Assembly (NCBI GenBank): GCA_946624335.1
Contig: CAMOSA010000015.1
Location: 1-23,499, forward strand
Direction of reading: 5' to 3'
Origin: an uncultured Prevotellaceae bacterium
GTDB taxonomy: Bacteria; Bacteroidota; Bacteroidia; Bacteroidales; Bacteroidaceae
Length of the DNA stretch: 23,499 bases
In this document: in pieces, positions 7,758 to 14,851 of the stretch
Numbering within the stretch: position 1 is the first letter of the stretch
How the letters are laid out: every line of letters begins with the position of its first letter
Notes under the pieces: model-generated
What the model was told of the DNA's origin: nothing
Database searches by the model: none
What the model saw: only the letters and a program-made list of their open reading frames with translations
Position numbers and translations under genes: made by a program

Positions 7758-8711
7758 TTATCTGTATCTGTCCTCGTCCTCGTCGTCGAGCATGGAGAGG
7801 TATGATTTGTAGCGGCTCAGCGCGATGTGCTGCGAGTCGACGGCTTCTCGCACGGCGCATCCGGGCTCATGGGTGTGTGTGCAGTTGCTGAACCGACATT
7901 CTGGGGCGAGCTGGAAGATGTCGCGGAAATAGTGTGAGACCTGTTCGCGCTGGAAGTCGAAGGTGCCGAAACCTCTGATGCCGGGCGTGTCGATGATGTG
8001 TGTGTCGTCATCGATGTCGTACATTTCGGAGAAGGTGGTGGTGTGCTGGCCCTGGTCGTGTGCCGTGCTCAGGGCTGCTGTCTTGGCGCGTGCCTCGGGC
8101 ACGAGGCGGTTGAGTATTGTTGACTTGCCAACGCCGCTGTTGCCGCTGAAGAGTGTCGTACGGTGCTGCAGTTGTTGGCTGAGCGTCTGGAAACCTTCGC
8201 CGGTGGCGGCGCTGACGGCGACGCAGGTGTAGCCGATGTGGGTGTAGAGCGCCATCATGGCGTCGAGGTATCGACGCTGGTCGTCGTCGTAGAGGTCCGT
8301 CTTGTTGAAGATGAGCAGCAGATCGACGCTGTATGCTTCGGCCGATGCGACGAAGCGGTCGATGAAGGTGGTGGATGTCTCGGGGTGGGCTACAGTGACG
8401 ACGAGTGCCGCCAGGTCGATGTTGGCGGCGATGATGTGGCTCTGCTTGGAGAGGTTGGACGCTCGGCGGATGATGTAGTTGCGACGGTCGTGGATCTCAG
8501 TGATGAGTGCTGCGGGCAGTGCAGCTGCGGTGGCCGACTCGTCGTGTGTTGCCGTGGGGCGTATCTCCACACGGTCGCCGACGGCCACGGGGTTAGTCGA
8601 TCGTATGCCTCGAAGTCGAAAGTTGCCTTTGACCTTACATGCAAACAGCTGGCCGTCGTCCGTGCGGACGTCGTACCAGCTGCCTGTATTTCTCACTACA
8701 GTGCCTGTCAT
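7758..8711 (-). CDS. rsgA: Ribosome small-subunit-dependent GTPase A (RsgA/YjeQ)
   Basis: A circularly permuted GTPase of 317 residues that acts late in 30S subunit maturation and checks the decoding centre. The N-terminal OB-fold (about 1-70) has VVRNTGSWYDVRTDDG and VAVGDRVEI. The GTPase motifs come in permuted order: G4 FNKTD (135-139), G1 GNSGVGKST (190-198), a threonine-rich switch with GQHTTTF (221-227) and G3 DTPGIRGFG (241-249). The C-terminal zinc site is C272-x4-C277-x-H279-x5-C285, matching the family. The length is usual and no residue is missing. The acidic tail (LDDEDEDRYR) is ordinary for Bacteroidota versions. It lies 15 nt after frr and is probably co-transcribed with it, which makes sense because both act on the ribosome. 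Confidence 0.97.
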   Translation of the reverse strand: MTGTVVRNTGSWYDVRTDDGQLFACKVKGNFRLRGIRSTNPVAVGDRVEIRPTATHDESATAAALPAALITEIHDRRNYIIRRASNLSKQSHIIAANIDLAALVVTVAHPETSTTFIDRFVASAEAYSVDLLLIFNKTDLYDDDQRRYLDAMMALYTHIGYTCVAVSAATGEGFQTLSQQLQHRTTLFSGNSGVGKSTILNRLVPEARAKTAALSTAHDQGQHTTTFSEMYDIDDDTHIIDTPGIRGFGTFDFQREQVSHYFRDIFQLAPECRFSNCTHTHEPGCAVREAVDSQHIALSRYKSYLSMLDDEDEDRYR

Positions 8712-8726
8712 ATTATAGATGAGGGC

Positions 8727-9287
8727 TTACACCGTCATGATCTCCTTCTCCTTGGCTGCGAGGAGCTCGTCGATCTGCTTGATGAACTTGTCGTGCTTTT
8801 TCTGTAGATCGGCTTCGCCGTCCTTCTGGAAATCTTCGCTGAGCCCGTCCTTGACGGCTTTCTTGAGGGCTTCGTTGCCGTCGCGTCGGGCGTTGCGCAC
8901 GCTGACCTTGGCCTGTTCGCCCTCCTTGCCGCACTGCTTGGCGAGTTGCTTACGTCGTTCCTCGGTGAGCGGTGGTATGCCGATGCGTATGATCTCGCCG
9001 TTGTTCTCGGGCATAATGCCGAGATCTGAGTTGATGATGGCTTTCTCAATGACCTTGAACATCGACTTGTCCCAGGGCTTGATGGCAATAGTGCGTGCGT
9101 CGGGCGTGGTGACGGCGGCACAGTTGTTGATGGGTACCATCGATCCGTAGTTGTCGACGCGGATGCCGTCGAGCAGTTTGACGTTGGCCTTTCCGGCACG
9201 GATGTGCGAGAGGGCTTCTTCGAGATACATCACGGCCTCTTCCATGCGCTCCTCGGCGTCGGAGAGGATTTCCTTATAGTCTGCCAT
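8727..9287 (-). CDS. frr: Ribosome recycling factor
   Basis: A 186-residue protein that splits the post-termination ribosome together with EF-G. The ATG at 9287 (MADYKEILSDAEERMEEAV) gives the family's normal length. An in-frame start at 9416 would add 43 unrelated residues and lies upstream of the promoter's -7 box, so it is rejected. The family signatures are the long-helix segment LSHIRAGKANVKLLDGI, the domain II region VDNYGSMVPINNCAAVTTPDARTI, and RIGIPPLTEERRKQL followed by KVSVRNARRDGNE in the three-helix bundle. It is the first gene of the frr-rsgA operon and is divergent from the VTC gene. Confidence 0.97.
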   Translation of the reverse strand: MADYKEILSDAEERMEEAVMYLEEALSHIRAGKANVKLLDGIRVDNYGSMVPINNCAAVTTPDARTIAIKPWDKSMFKVIEKAIINSDLGIMPENNGEIIRIGIPPLTEERRKQLAKQCGKEGEQAKVSVRNARRDGNEALKKAVKDGLSEDFQKDGEADLQKKHDKFIKQIDELLAAKEKEIMTV

Positions 9288-9386
9288 AATATAATTATAT
9301 ATAAGTAATGTAAGGTTTGACGTGTGTGCGCGTCGGTTGTTCGCGCCGTGGGGCTGAAAAGCGTCCTTTCGTGCCCCTTTCGGCGA

Positions 9387-9417
9387 CAAAGATAGCGGTT
9401 TTGGTCGAGTTAACAAG
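9387..9417 (-). promoter_or_regulatory. Promoter of the frr-rsgA operon
   Basis: On the minus strand CTTG at 9417-9414 is followed after 19 nt by TATCTTTG (9394-9387), a full -7 match. It predicts a 5' leader of roughly 95 nt before frr; I see no known leader element in it. Confidence 0.6.
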
Positions 9418-9491
9418 CCTTTTTGTTGAAAAAAACGCGTTAAATATGCAAAAACTTCATTCTTTCCTGCCTACACTCTAAAACTTATTAT

Positions 9492-9499
9492 TATCTTTG
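9492..9499 (+). promoter_or_regulatory. -7 box (TATCTTTG) of the VTC gene cluster
   Basis: A full TAnnTTTG match whose end is 21 nt from the ATG at 9521. The -33 element is unclear (CCTG or TTTC around 9463-9469). The TTG inside this box is in frame with the gene but is a promoter element, not a start codon. Confidence 0.6.
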
Positions 9500-9520
9500 C
9501 CACGAAAAAGCTCTGAAAGT

Positions 9521-10348
9521 ATGTATTTCGACACCCGCATACACGATTGTCTGGCGCAGTTGCCGCCTATCTCTCTGGATGAGATGAGCGGCATCAAGCT
9601 GATGAACCGCACGGACACGAAGTTCGTCACCAATAAGGAACATCTGGCTTCGCTATTGGCACTTGTACATGGACAGTACTACGCGCAGCAAATTGATAGC
9701 TCGCGCGTGGCCAACTACTTGACGCTCTACTACGACACGCCCTCGCACCGCTTTTACGTCGATCACCACAACGGCTGCCAGCCTCGTCAGAAGATACGTG
9801 TGCGGACGTACCTGGACAGTGACAAGACGTTTCTCGAGGTGAAGACGAAGAACAACCACGGTCGCACGAAGAAGAAGCGCATCACGGTACCCTCGCAGGA
9901 GCGTGCTGATGTCGTAGCGGCCGGAGGCAGTGACTTCACGCGCGGCCTAACGGGTGAGACGTTCGACACCATCCTTCCTACAGTGCAGAACCGTTTTCAG
10001 CGCATCACGCTCGTCAACTTCGGTAAGACGGAGCGCCTGACCATCGACTTCAACGTCAGTTTCCACAACCACGAGACGGGTGTCGATGCTGAGACGGGCG
10101 ACCTGGTGATCATCGAGCTCAAGCGCGACGGCAACGTCTTCTCGCCCGTGTTACGGATGCTGCGTCAGCTACGCATACAGCCTCATGGCTTCTCGAAATA
10201 CTGTATCGGTACGGCCATGACCAACGCCAACGTCAAGACCAACTCGTTCAAGTTCAAGATGATCGACATCACCAAACTCACCGGACATCCGTTCCGAGTG
10301 GCCAGGGAGTGTGGAAAGTTGAAAGTTGAAGGCTTGAATCCGATTTAG
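9521..10348 (+). CDS. VTC domain (polyphosphate polymerase-like) protein
   Basis: A 275-residue cytosolic protein of the VTC family (triphosphate tunnel metalloenzyme fold). In yeast, Vtc4 uses ATP to build polyphosphate inside such a tunnel. Charged tunnel residues are visible strand by strand: NRTDTKFV (Arg30, Lys34), PRQKIRVRTY (Arg89, Lys91, Arg93, Arg95), FLEVKTKNNHGRTKKKR (Glu107, Lys109, Lys118-Arg120), ERLTIDF (Arg172, Asp176), VIIELKRDG (Glu199, Lys201) and FSKYCIG (Lys226). It has no membrane segment and no SPX domain. In frame, the ATG at 9521 is the first start after the promoter. The last codons (KLKVEGLN) are encoded by a GTTGAAA heptamer repeat tract, so the C terminus looks recently changed. 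Polyphosphate is the best-guess product, but the family could use another nucleotide reaction. The DUF4956 gene follows 72 nt later. Confidence 0.9.
   Translation: MYFDTRIHDCLAQLPPISLDEMSGIKLMNRTDTKFVTNKEHLASLLALVHGQYYAQQIDSSRVANYLTLYYDTPSHRFYVDHHNGCQPRQKIRVRTYLDSDKTFLEVKTKNNHGRTKKKRITVPSQERADVVAAGGSDFTRGLTGETFDTILPTVQNRFQRITLVNFGKTERLTIDFNVSFHNHETGVDAETGDLVIIELKRDGNVFSPVLRMLRQLRIQPHGFSKYCIGTAMTNANVKTNSFKFKMIDITKLTGHPFRVARECGKLKVEGLNPI
10314..10338 (+). repeat. GTTGAAA heptamer repeat inside the VTC gene's 3' end
   Basis: Consecutive copies GTTGAAA (10318-10324) and GTTGAAG (10325-10331), with flanking matching bases, form the final codons of the VTC gene. The same motif recurs at 11138-11171 and on the minus strand near 16505-16520, in each case between genes. 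Confidence 0.6.
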
Positions 10349-10358
10349 TCTTCGTAGC

Positions 10359-10417
10359 GTAAATAGTAAATAGTAAATGGTTAAATGGTAAATAAAGTAA
10401 ATAGTTAAATAGCAAAT
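10359..10417 (+). repeat. AT-rich heptamer repeat (GTAAATA-like) between the VTC and DUF4956 genes
   Basis: About eight degenerate 7-nt units (GTAAATA, GTAAATA, GTAAATG, GTTAAAT, GGTAAAT and so on) fill nearly the whole 72-nt gap and end 3 nt before the next start codon. The base composition is very unlike the GC-rich flanking genes. It leaves no room for an ordinary ribosome-binding site. Confidence 0.75.
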
Positions 10418-10420
10418 CCC

Positions 10421-11137
10421 ATGATGGACTTCACTCAAATCAACTATGAGCTCGGCCAACAGTTCGGCCTGACGCTCCTCGATCCGCAGCAATTTATCTC
10501 GCTGTCTCTTCGTTTCCTGGTTAACCTGATTGTCGTCAGCGTCATCGCCCGCTGCTTCTACTATCCCCGCAGCCATCGTCGTGACTACACGTTCATCTTC
10601 ATTCTGATGGCAATGAGCATATTCCTGCTGGTGAGCCTGATGGAGGGTGAGGGCATGAATATCGGCGCAGCCATGGGTCTGTTCGCCATCTTCGGTATTA
10701 TGCGCTTCCGCACGGAGGCCGTGCCCATCCGCGAGATGACCTACCTGTTCATGCTTATCGCGCTGAGTGTAGTCAACGCCGTGGCCCACGGCGACTACCA
10801 CCCGAAGGCTGACTACTGGGATGGCGTGGGCATTGTGACGATCCTCTTTGTTAACGTCGTTTTCATCATCATGGCGTGGATATTCGAGAGCACAAAGGTG
10901 ATGAACCAAGAGGCCTCTAAAATCATACGCTACGACAATGTGGACCTCATTGCGCCAGACAAGCGTGAAGAATTGAAAGCAGAGCTCGAGAAGCGTACAG
11001 GACTGAAGATCACACGTATTGAAGTGGGCATGATAGATTTCCTCAAGGACTCCCCCCTCATTCGCATCTTCTATAACGACCCCGACGACGTGGCTAACAG
11101 CATCGCACGCTTTGGACGTCTGCCAAAGGAGATGTGA
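10421..11137 (+). CDS. DUF4956 family integral membrane protein
   Basis: A 238-residue protein with about five membrane segments (about 27-47, 57-74, 79-94, 104-123, 134-154) and a soluble C-terminal domain (about 165-238). The conserved core of DUF4956 is visible as GLFAIFGIMRFRTEAVPIRE followed by MTYLF (residues 86-110); its charged RFRTEA and PIRE residues sit between two membrane segments. The C-terminal part (LKITRIEVGMIDFLKDSPLIRIFYND) looks like a small alpha/beta domain. No biochemical function is known to me. The family is often next to VTC-domain genes, in other lineages also with CotH-type kinases, which fits a role in moving or anchoring the product of the polymerase; this is inference. 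The first of two adjacent ATG codons (10421, 10424) is used here, but either is possible. Confidence 0.9.
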   Translation: MMDFTQINYELGQQFGLTLLDPQQFISLSLRFLVNLIVVSVIARCFYYPRSHRRDYTFIFILMAMSIFLLVSLMEGEGMNIGAAMGLFAIFGIMRFRTEAVPIREMTYLFMLIALSVVNAVAHGDYHPKADYWDGVGIVTILFVNVVFIIMAWIFESTKVMNQEASKIIRYDNVDLIAPDKREELKAELEKRTGLKITRIEVGMIDFLKDSPLIRIFYNDPDDVANSIARFGRLPKEM

Positions 11138-11171
11138 GTTGAGAAGTTGAAAATTGAAATGTTGAAAGTTC
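11138..11171 (+). repeat. GTTGAAA heptamer repeat after the DUF4956 gene
   Basis: Degenerate copies (GTTGAGA, AGTTGAAA, ATTGAAAT, GTTGAAA) begin at the base after the stop codon. This is the same motif as at the end of the VTC gene. Confidence 0.6.
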
Positions 11172-11222
11172 TTCGCAGAGCGCGCTCGTCATCCCTAAAG
11201 GTGACGCGTGACACTTCAAGAA

Positions 11223-11273
11223 GCATCGCTAGCGCTGAGCGGAAACGCTGAATAGTGCTTTGCAGAGCGATGC
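11223..11273 (+). ncRNA. Structured intergenic element with a GAAA tetraloop hairpin
   Basis: Outer arms GCATCGCT (11223-11230) and AGCGATGC (11266-11273) pair perfectly over 8 bp. Inside them AGCG-GAAA-CGCT (11238-11249) forms a 4-bp hairpin with a GNRA tetraloop. Just upstream, GTCATCC and GGTGAC around 11188-11205 can form another stem. It lies between the DUF4956 and DUF2490 genes. It could be a processed or regulatory RNA element or a remnant of a small repeat; I recognise no known family, and it has no T-run to act as a terminator. Confidence 0.35.
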
Positions 11274-11327
11274 GAGCTGGCGGAGTATGAAAGTTTAAAA
11301 TTTTTAGGAATCATCAGACTTATATCG

Positions 11328-12188
11328 ATGAAACGTATACTGACTATTCTTATGCTGGCCTTGCCCTTTGCCGCCAGCGCACAGGACACTGAGAACTATG
11401 GTGCCCTGTGGACCGAGGTCGGCGTGACCAAGGTGCTGCCCTACAACCTGAGTATTGAAGCCGGCGTGGGCTTCCGGTCGCACGACTGGCTGAAGGACGC
11501 CAACCGCTTCGACGCCAGCATAGGCCTCGGCTACAAACTGGGCAAGTACCTCAAGTTCGGACTCTCGTACACCTTCATCGCCAAGCACTACCTTTCCGAC
11601 GTAGAGTACAAGTACCAGAACGATAACGACTTCGCCACCTTTCAGGGCCTCTCCATCGTCGATGCCGATGGCGTCACACGCGCCTATCAGGGCTACAACG
11701 CCGACGCCGCCCATTGGGCTCCACGCCACCGTGTGAGCCTTGAGGTAACGGCCGATAAGCGACTGTGGAAGACGCTGCGCATTTCGCTGCGTGAGCGTTA
11801 CCAGTTCACCCACCAGGCCGCACGCGATGTCGACCGCACGCGCTACCGCGACCCCTCCTTCGATGCCGATGGCGCCATCACGGACTACGACGAGGTCGAG
11901 GATGTCGTCAAGGAGAAAGCCGCCTGGGACCGCCACTTATTGCGTTCGCGCCTCAAGCTGGCCATCGACCGCAAGGGGCTGGCCTGGGAGCCCTTCGTCA
12001 GCGTAGAACTGCATAACAATATGGGCGACAGCTGGCATCTCGACAAGGTGCGCACCATGGCCGGTACCGAGTATGCCATCTCACGGCAGCACAAGGTTTC
12101 GGCCGCCTATGTCTTCAACCACGAGAACGATGACGACGGCGACCAGAACATACACGCCGTCAGCATCGGCTATAAATTCAAATTCTGA
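11328..12188 (+). CDS. DUF2490 family outer-membrane beta-barrel protein
   Basis: A 286-residue exported protein with signal peptide MKRILTILMLALPFAASAQ. The rest alternates polar and hydrophobic residues in short strands (LSIEAGVGFRSHDW, FDASIGLGYKLGKYLKFGLSYTF, RVSLEVTADKRLW, LRISLRERYQF, HKVSAAYVFNHEND) and ends in an aromatic strand, AVSIGYKFKF, as outer-membrane barrels do. The pattern W-x-E-x-G near the N terminus and the RYQF strand fit DUF2490, which has no assigned function. Two longer loops rich in Asp (about 95-125 and 165-200) would face outward. It follows the VTC and DUF4956 genes on the same strand after a 190-nt gap, so it may be part of their operon or have its own promoter; no clear -7 box was seen. 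Confidence 0.85.
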   Translation: MKRILTILMLALPFAASAQDTENYGALWTEVGVTKVLPYNLSIEAGVGFRSHDWLKDANRFDASIGLGYKLGKYLKFGLSYTFIAKHYLSDVEYKYQNDNDFATFQGLSIVDADGVTRAYQGYNADAAHWAPRHRVSLEVTADKRLWKTLRISLRERYQFTHQAARDVDRTRYRDPSFDADGAITDYDEVEDVVKEKAAWDRHLLRSRLKLAIDRKGLAWEPFVSVELHNNMGDSWHLDKVRTMAGTEYAISRQHKVSAAYVFNHENDDDGDQNIHAVSIGYKFKF

Positions 12189-12214
12189 ACAAGCACAACG
12201 ACAACATCAGTTAC

Positions 12215-12658
12215 ATGAAACGCTTATTCATCATCCTCATGGCGGCCGTGCCTACGCTGGCGTCGGCCGACTCCTACAACTACCTAAATATTGTGGGTCC
12301 CACGGCCCAGAGCGTCGCCCGCACCGCCGTCAAGCGCATCACTTTCGAAGGCGGCAATATCGTCGTCGCCACGACGTCGGGCACGACGCTGACGGCTCCG
12401 CTGTCTACGCTGACGCAGCTCACCTTCTCCGACACGGCACTCGGCGTCGGATCGGTCGGCGATCAGCAGCCGTTGGCCTTGCAGGGCGAGAGCCTCGTCG
12501 TCGCAGGACACGGCACTCTGCAGGTCTACAACGCTGGCGGACAGCTCATGCGCCAGTTGCGCGTCGACAGCACACGCGGCGAGCTCAACGTCTCCGACCT
12601 GCCCCGCGGCATTTACCTTGCACGATTTGGACGTCAAACCCTCAAATTTATCCATTAA
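12215..12658 (+). CDS. Small secreted protein with T9SS-tail-like C terminus
   Basis: A 147-residue exported protein (signal peptide MKRLFIILMAAVPTLASA). Residues 20-75 follow the pattern common at the start of Bacteroidota secreted proteins, with alternating strands ending in an I-T-F motif (AVKRITFEGGNIVV, LSTLTQLTFSD). Residues about 95-147 resemble the type A sorting domain of the type IX secretion system: LQVYNAGGQLMRQ, LNVSDLPRGIYLARFGRQTLKFIH, that is, a turn with G-Q, then L-x-x-G-I-Y-L and a terminal K-F. The protein is almost nothing but these two parts, so it has no visible catalytic domain. The gene begins 26 nt after the DUF2490 gene and stops 3 nt before the beta-helix gene. The adjacent porT supports T9SS export, though the tail match is by eye. 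Confidence 0.8.
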   Translation: MKRLFIILMAAVPTLASADSYNYLNIVGPTAQSVARTAVKRITFEGGNIVVATTSGTTLTAPLSTLTQLTFSDTALGVGSVGDQQPLALQGESLVVAGHGTLQVYNAGGQLMRQLRVDSTRGELNVSDLPRGIYLARFGRQTLKFIH

Positions 12659-12661
12659 GCC

Positions 12662-13963
12662 ATGAAAAAGATTATCCTCACAGCACTTATGCTCGCCGCC
12701 ACCGTCGGCGCCGACGCTCAGTGGATTCGTGTGTGGAGCGGTGGTGAGAGCACGCGCTACTCCATCAGCGACGCCGCCACGCTGCCCTACACCGCAGCGG
12801 GATCCACGCTCACCATAGGTTCCGACACCTATGCTACAGCGGCCATCGACAGCATCACCGTCGTCAACCCCGTCACAGTCACCTGGAACGGTACGACGGC
12901 CTCCGTCGACATCCCCGCGACAGCCGAGGGCGTCACCGCCACCGTCAGCGGTGCCGACGTCGTCATCAACAACACATCGACCACCATCGAGCACGAATTC
13001 ATACTCCGGGGCAGCAGCAGTGCAGGCTCACTGACCTACAACGGCGACTACAAGACCAAGTTCCACCTCGACGGTCTGAGCCTCATCTCGGCCACTGGCG
13101 GCGCCATTGACATCCAGTGTGGCAAACGCATCGACCTCATTCTCGTTGATGGCACGACGAACAGCCTGGCTGACGCCGCCACGGGCACACAGAAAGCGGC
13201 CTTCAATTGTCAGGGACACCTTGAGGTCAGCGGCTCAGGTAGCCTCACTGTCGTGGGCAACGCACGTCATGCCATACGTTCCAACGAGTACCTCTTCCTC
13301 AAGAAGAATACAGGCACGATCACCGTCACCAAGGCTGCCTCGGATGGCATACATGTCGGCGAATACCTGCAGATGAACGGCGGTACTATTACGATTTCCG
13401 GCACCGCGGCCGACGGCCTGCAGGTCGAAACCGACGCCACGTCCACCGAAGAACTCAACGGACAGTTCATCATGAATGGCGGCACCATCAACGTCACCCT
13501 CGCTGCCGAGGACTCCAAAGCCATACGCCTTGATGCCGATGCCACCGACGCCTCCATTGTGCCTCAGATGCAGCTCCTCGACGGAACTGTCAGCGTCAGC
13601 CTCACCGCCACCGCCAACGGTTCCAAGGGCATCGCCTCGGACGGCAACATGATTATCGGATCGGCGACGACAGCGCCAACCGTAGGCATCACCGTCGCCG
13701 CCGGCACATACACCGACCCCACGACGGCCGAGGAGAATCGCGCCACCGGCATCAAGGCCGACCTCACCCTCACCATAGCCGGAGGCACCACTACCGTCAA
13801 GGCTACAGGCACCAAGAGCCGCGGCGTTCGTGCCACGACACTCACCGCCACCGGAGGATCACTCACCGTCACCAACACAGGCTCAAAGAGCCAGGGCATC
13901 AAGCTCGACAACACTTTCGTCAGCGGACAGGGCGGTACCGTCAGCGGCTCGTTCAAATACTGA
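12662..13963 (+). CDS. Secreted beta-helix carbohydrate-binding protein, DUF4353 (Cthe_2159-like)
   Basis: A 433-residue exported protein (signal peptide MKKIILTALMLAATVGADAQ). After an N-terminal stretch like that of the preceding small protein, about residues 75-433 are repetitive coils rich in Gly, Thr, Ala and Ser: FHLDGLSLISATGGAIDIQC, LEVSGSGSLTVVGNARHAIR, DGIHVGEYLQMNGGTITISG, DGLQVE, FIMNGGTINV, SKAIRLDAD, SKGIASDGNMIIG, SRGVRATTLTATGGSLTV and SQGIKLDN. Motifs of the type D/S-G-I/L/V alternating with GGT(I/L)T(I/V) are typical of the right-handed parallel beta-helix of DUF4353. The Clostridium thermocellum member Cthe_2159 binds cellulose and polygalacturonate. No catalytic site is evident. 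The gene starts 3 nt after the previous stop, so the two are translated from one mRNA. No T9SS tail is visible at its own C terminus. Confidence 0.85.
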   Translation: MKKIILTALMLAATVGADAQWIRVWSGGESTRYSISDAATLPYTAAGSTLTIGSDTYATAAIDSITVVNPVTVTWNGTTASVDIPATAEGVTATVSGADVVINNTSTTIEHEFILRGSSSAGSLTYNGDYKTKFHLDGLSLISATGGAIDIQCGKRIDLILVDGTTNSLADAATGTQKAAFNCQGHLEVSGSGSLTVVGNARHAIRSNEYLFLKKNTGTITVTKAASDGIHVGEYLQMNGGTITISGTAADGLQVETDATSTEELNGQFIMNGGTINVTLAAEDSKAIRLDADATDASIVPQMQLLDGTVSVSLTATANGSKGIASDGNMIIGSATTAPTVGITVAAGTYTDPTTAEENRATGIKADLTLTIAGGTTTVKATGTKSRGVRATTLTATGGSLTVTNTGSKSQGIKLDNTFVSGQGGTVSGSFKY

Positions 13964-14037
13964 CGCCCGTGCCAAGCAAAAAGCACAAAGTATTGCCCCG
14001 TGACATACAATAAAACGCACGCTTCAGCGTTATTATA

Positions 14038-14745
14038 ATGATGAAGCGCGCGCTTTTCATATTCCTCTGTGCCCTTACGGCCTGCTGCATGCAAGCCCAG
14101 GAGCCTCGCATACAGAACCGCCCGTACCTTGACCAGCGGTTCCTGCACTATGGCTTTTTCATCGGGCTGAACATGATGGACATGGAGGTCGTCAATAATG
14201 GCTACATCGACCCCGCATCCGGCGAGCAGTGGTACACCGATGTCGACAGCTACCAGCCCGGCTTCAGCGTCGGCGTGCTCGGCGAGCTGCGCCTGAATAA
14301 GACCTTTGGCCTACGCCTGCAGCCCAGCATACACTTCGGGCAGAAGCACATGGTCTTCCATGAACAGGTGACGGGTCGCGACACTACGCAGAACATCAAG
14401 TCGACCTACTTCCAGCTGCCCCTCGACTTGAAAGTCGCCGCGCCGCGCTACAACAACTTCCGCCCTTACGCTGTTGTCGGCGTGGCACCCTCCATCGATT
14501 TGACCACGCGCAAGCACGGCGCGCTGCTCACTGAGCGCTTCGAATGCTTCATCGAGGTCGGTATGGGCTGCGACGTCTATCTGCCCTACTTCAAGCTCAT
14601 CCCTGAGCTTAAGTTCAGCTTCGGCCTGCTCGACATCCTTGCGCACCGCCGCACAGACCTCATCGACGAGTCGCTGATGAAGTTCACAAAGTCGCTCGAC
14701 CGCGGCCGTTCGAAGATGATCACCCTGACGTTCTACTTCGAGTGA
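14038..14745 (+). CDS. porT: PorT, type IX secretion system outer-membrane protein
   Basis: A 235-residue beta-barrel protein needed for T9SS function in Porphyromonas gingivalis. Matching features are LHYGFFIGLNMMDMEVVNNGYI with a following acidic W-containing loop, PGFSVGVLGELRLNKTFGLRLQPS, STYFQLPLDLKVAAPRYNNF, RPYAVVGVAPSIDL and the highly conserved end GCDVYLPYFKLIPELKFSFG, then LLDILAHRRTDL and ITLTFYFE. The terminal aromatic residue fits an outer-membrane barrel. The signal peptide ends near QAQ (about residue 21); ALTACC could also be read as a lipobox. ATG codons at 14038 and 14041 are both possible. A 5-bp stem (AACGC/GCGTT, 14014-14031) lies just before the start. The gene is 74 nt after the beta-helix gene and may share its transcript. 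Confidence 0.9.
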   Translation: MMKRALFIFLCALTACCMQAQEPRIQNRPYLDQRFLHYGFFIGLNMMDMEVVNNGYIDPASGEQWYTDVDSYQPGFSVGVLGELRLNKTFGLRLQPSIHFGQKHMVFHEQVTGRDTTQNIKSTYFQLPLDLKVAAPRYNNFRPYAVVGVAPSIDLTTRKHGALLTERFECFIEVGMGCDVYLPYFKLIPELKFSFGLLDILAHRRTDLIDESLMKFTKSLDRGRSKMITLTFYFE

Positions 14746-14777
14746 TGCTGACCGCATGAGGATAAAATCAACAAGGC

Positions 14778-14817
14778 AAGCCCCGTCATCAGTTCTCAAG
14801 GTCTGATGGCGGGGCTT
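14778..14817. terminator. Strong intrinsic hairpin terminator between convergent genes
   Basis: Arms AAGCCCCGTCATCAG (14778-14792) and CTGATGGCGGGGCTT (14803-14817) pair over 15 bp with one G-U wobble and a 10-nt loop. The T-run after it is short on both strands. It sits between porT and the 5'-nucleotidase gene, whose 3' ends face each other, so it probably serves both. Confidence 0.85.
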
Positions 14818-14851
14818 TCTCGCTCTCGCCGCTGTATGCAGCGGCATTTCG

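Noticed and set aside
7519..7812. 97-codon plus-strand frame starting with TTG
   Set aside because: It has a rare start codon, an unusual residue mix ending in a serine run, and an end antisense to the rsgA 3' end.
9288..9416. 43-residue N-terminal extension of frr
   Set aside because: The added residues match nothing in the family, and the upstream start lies before the promoter's -7 box.
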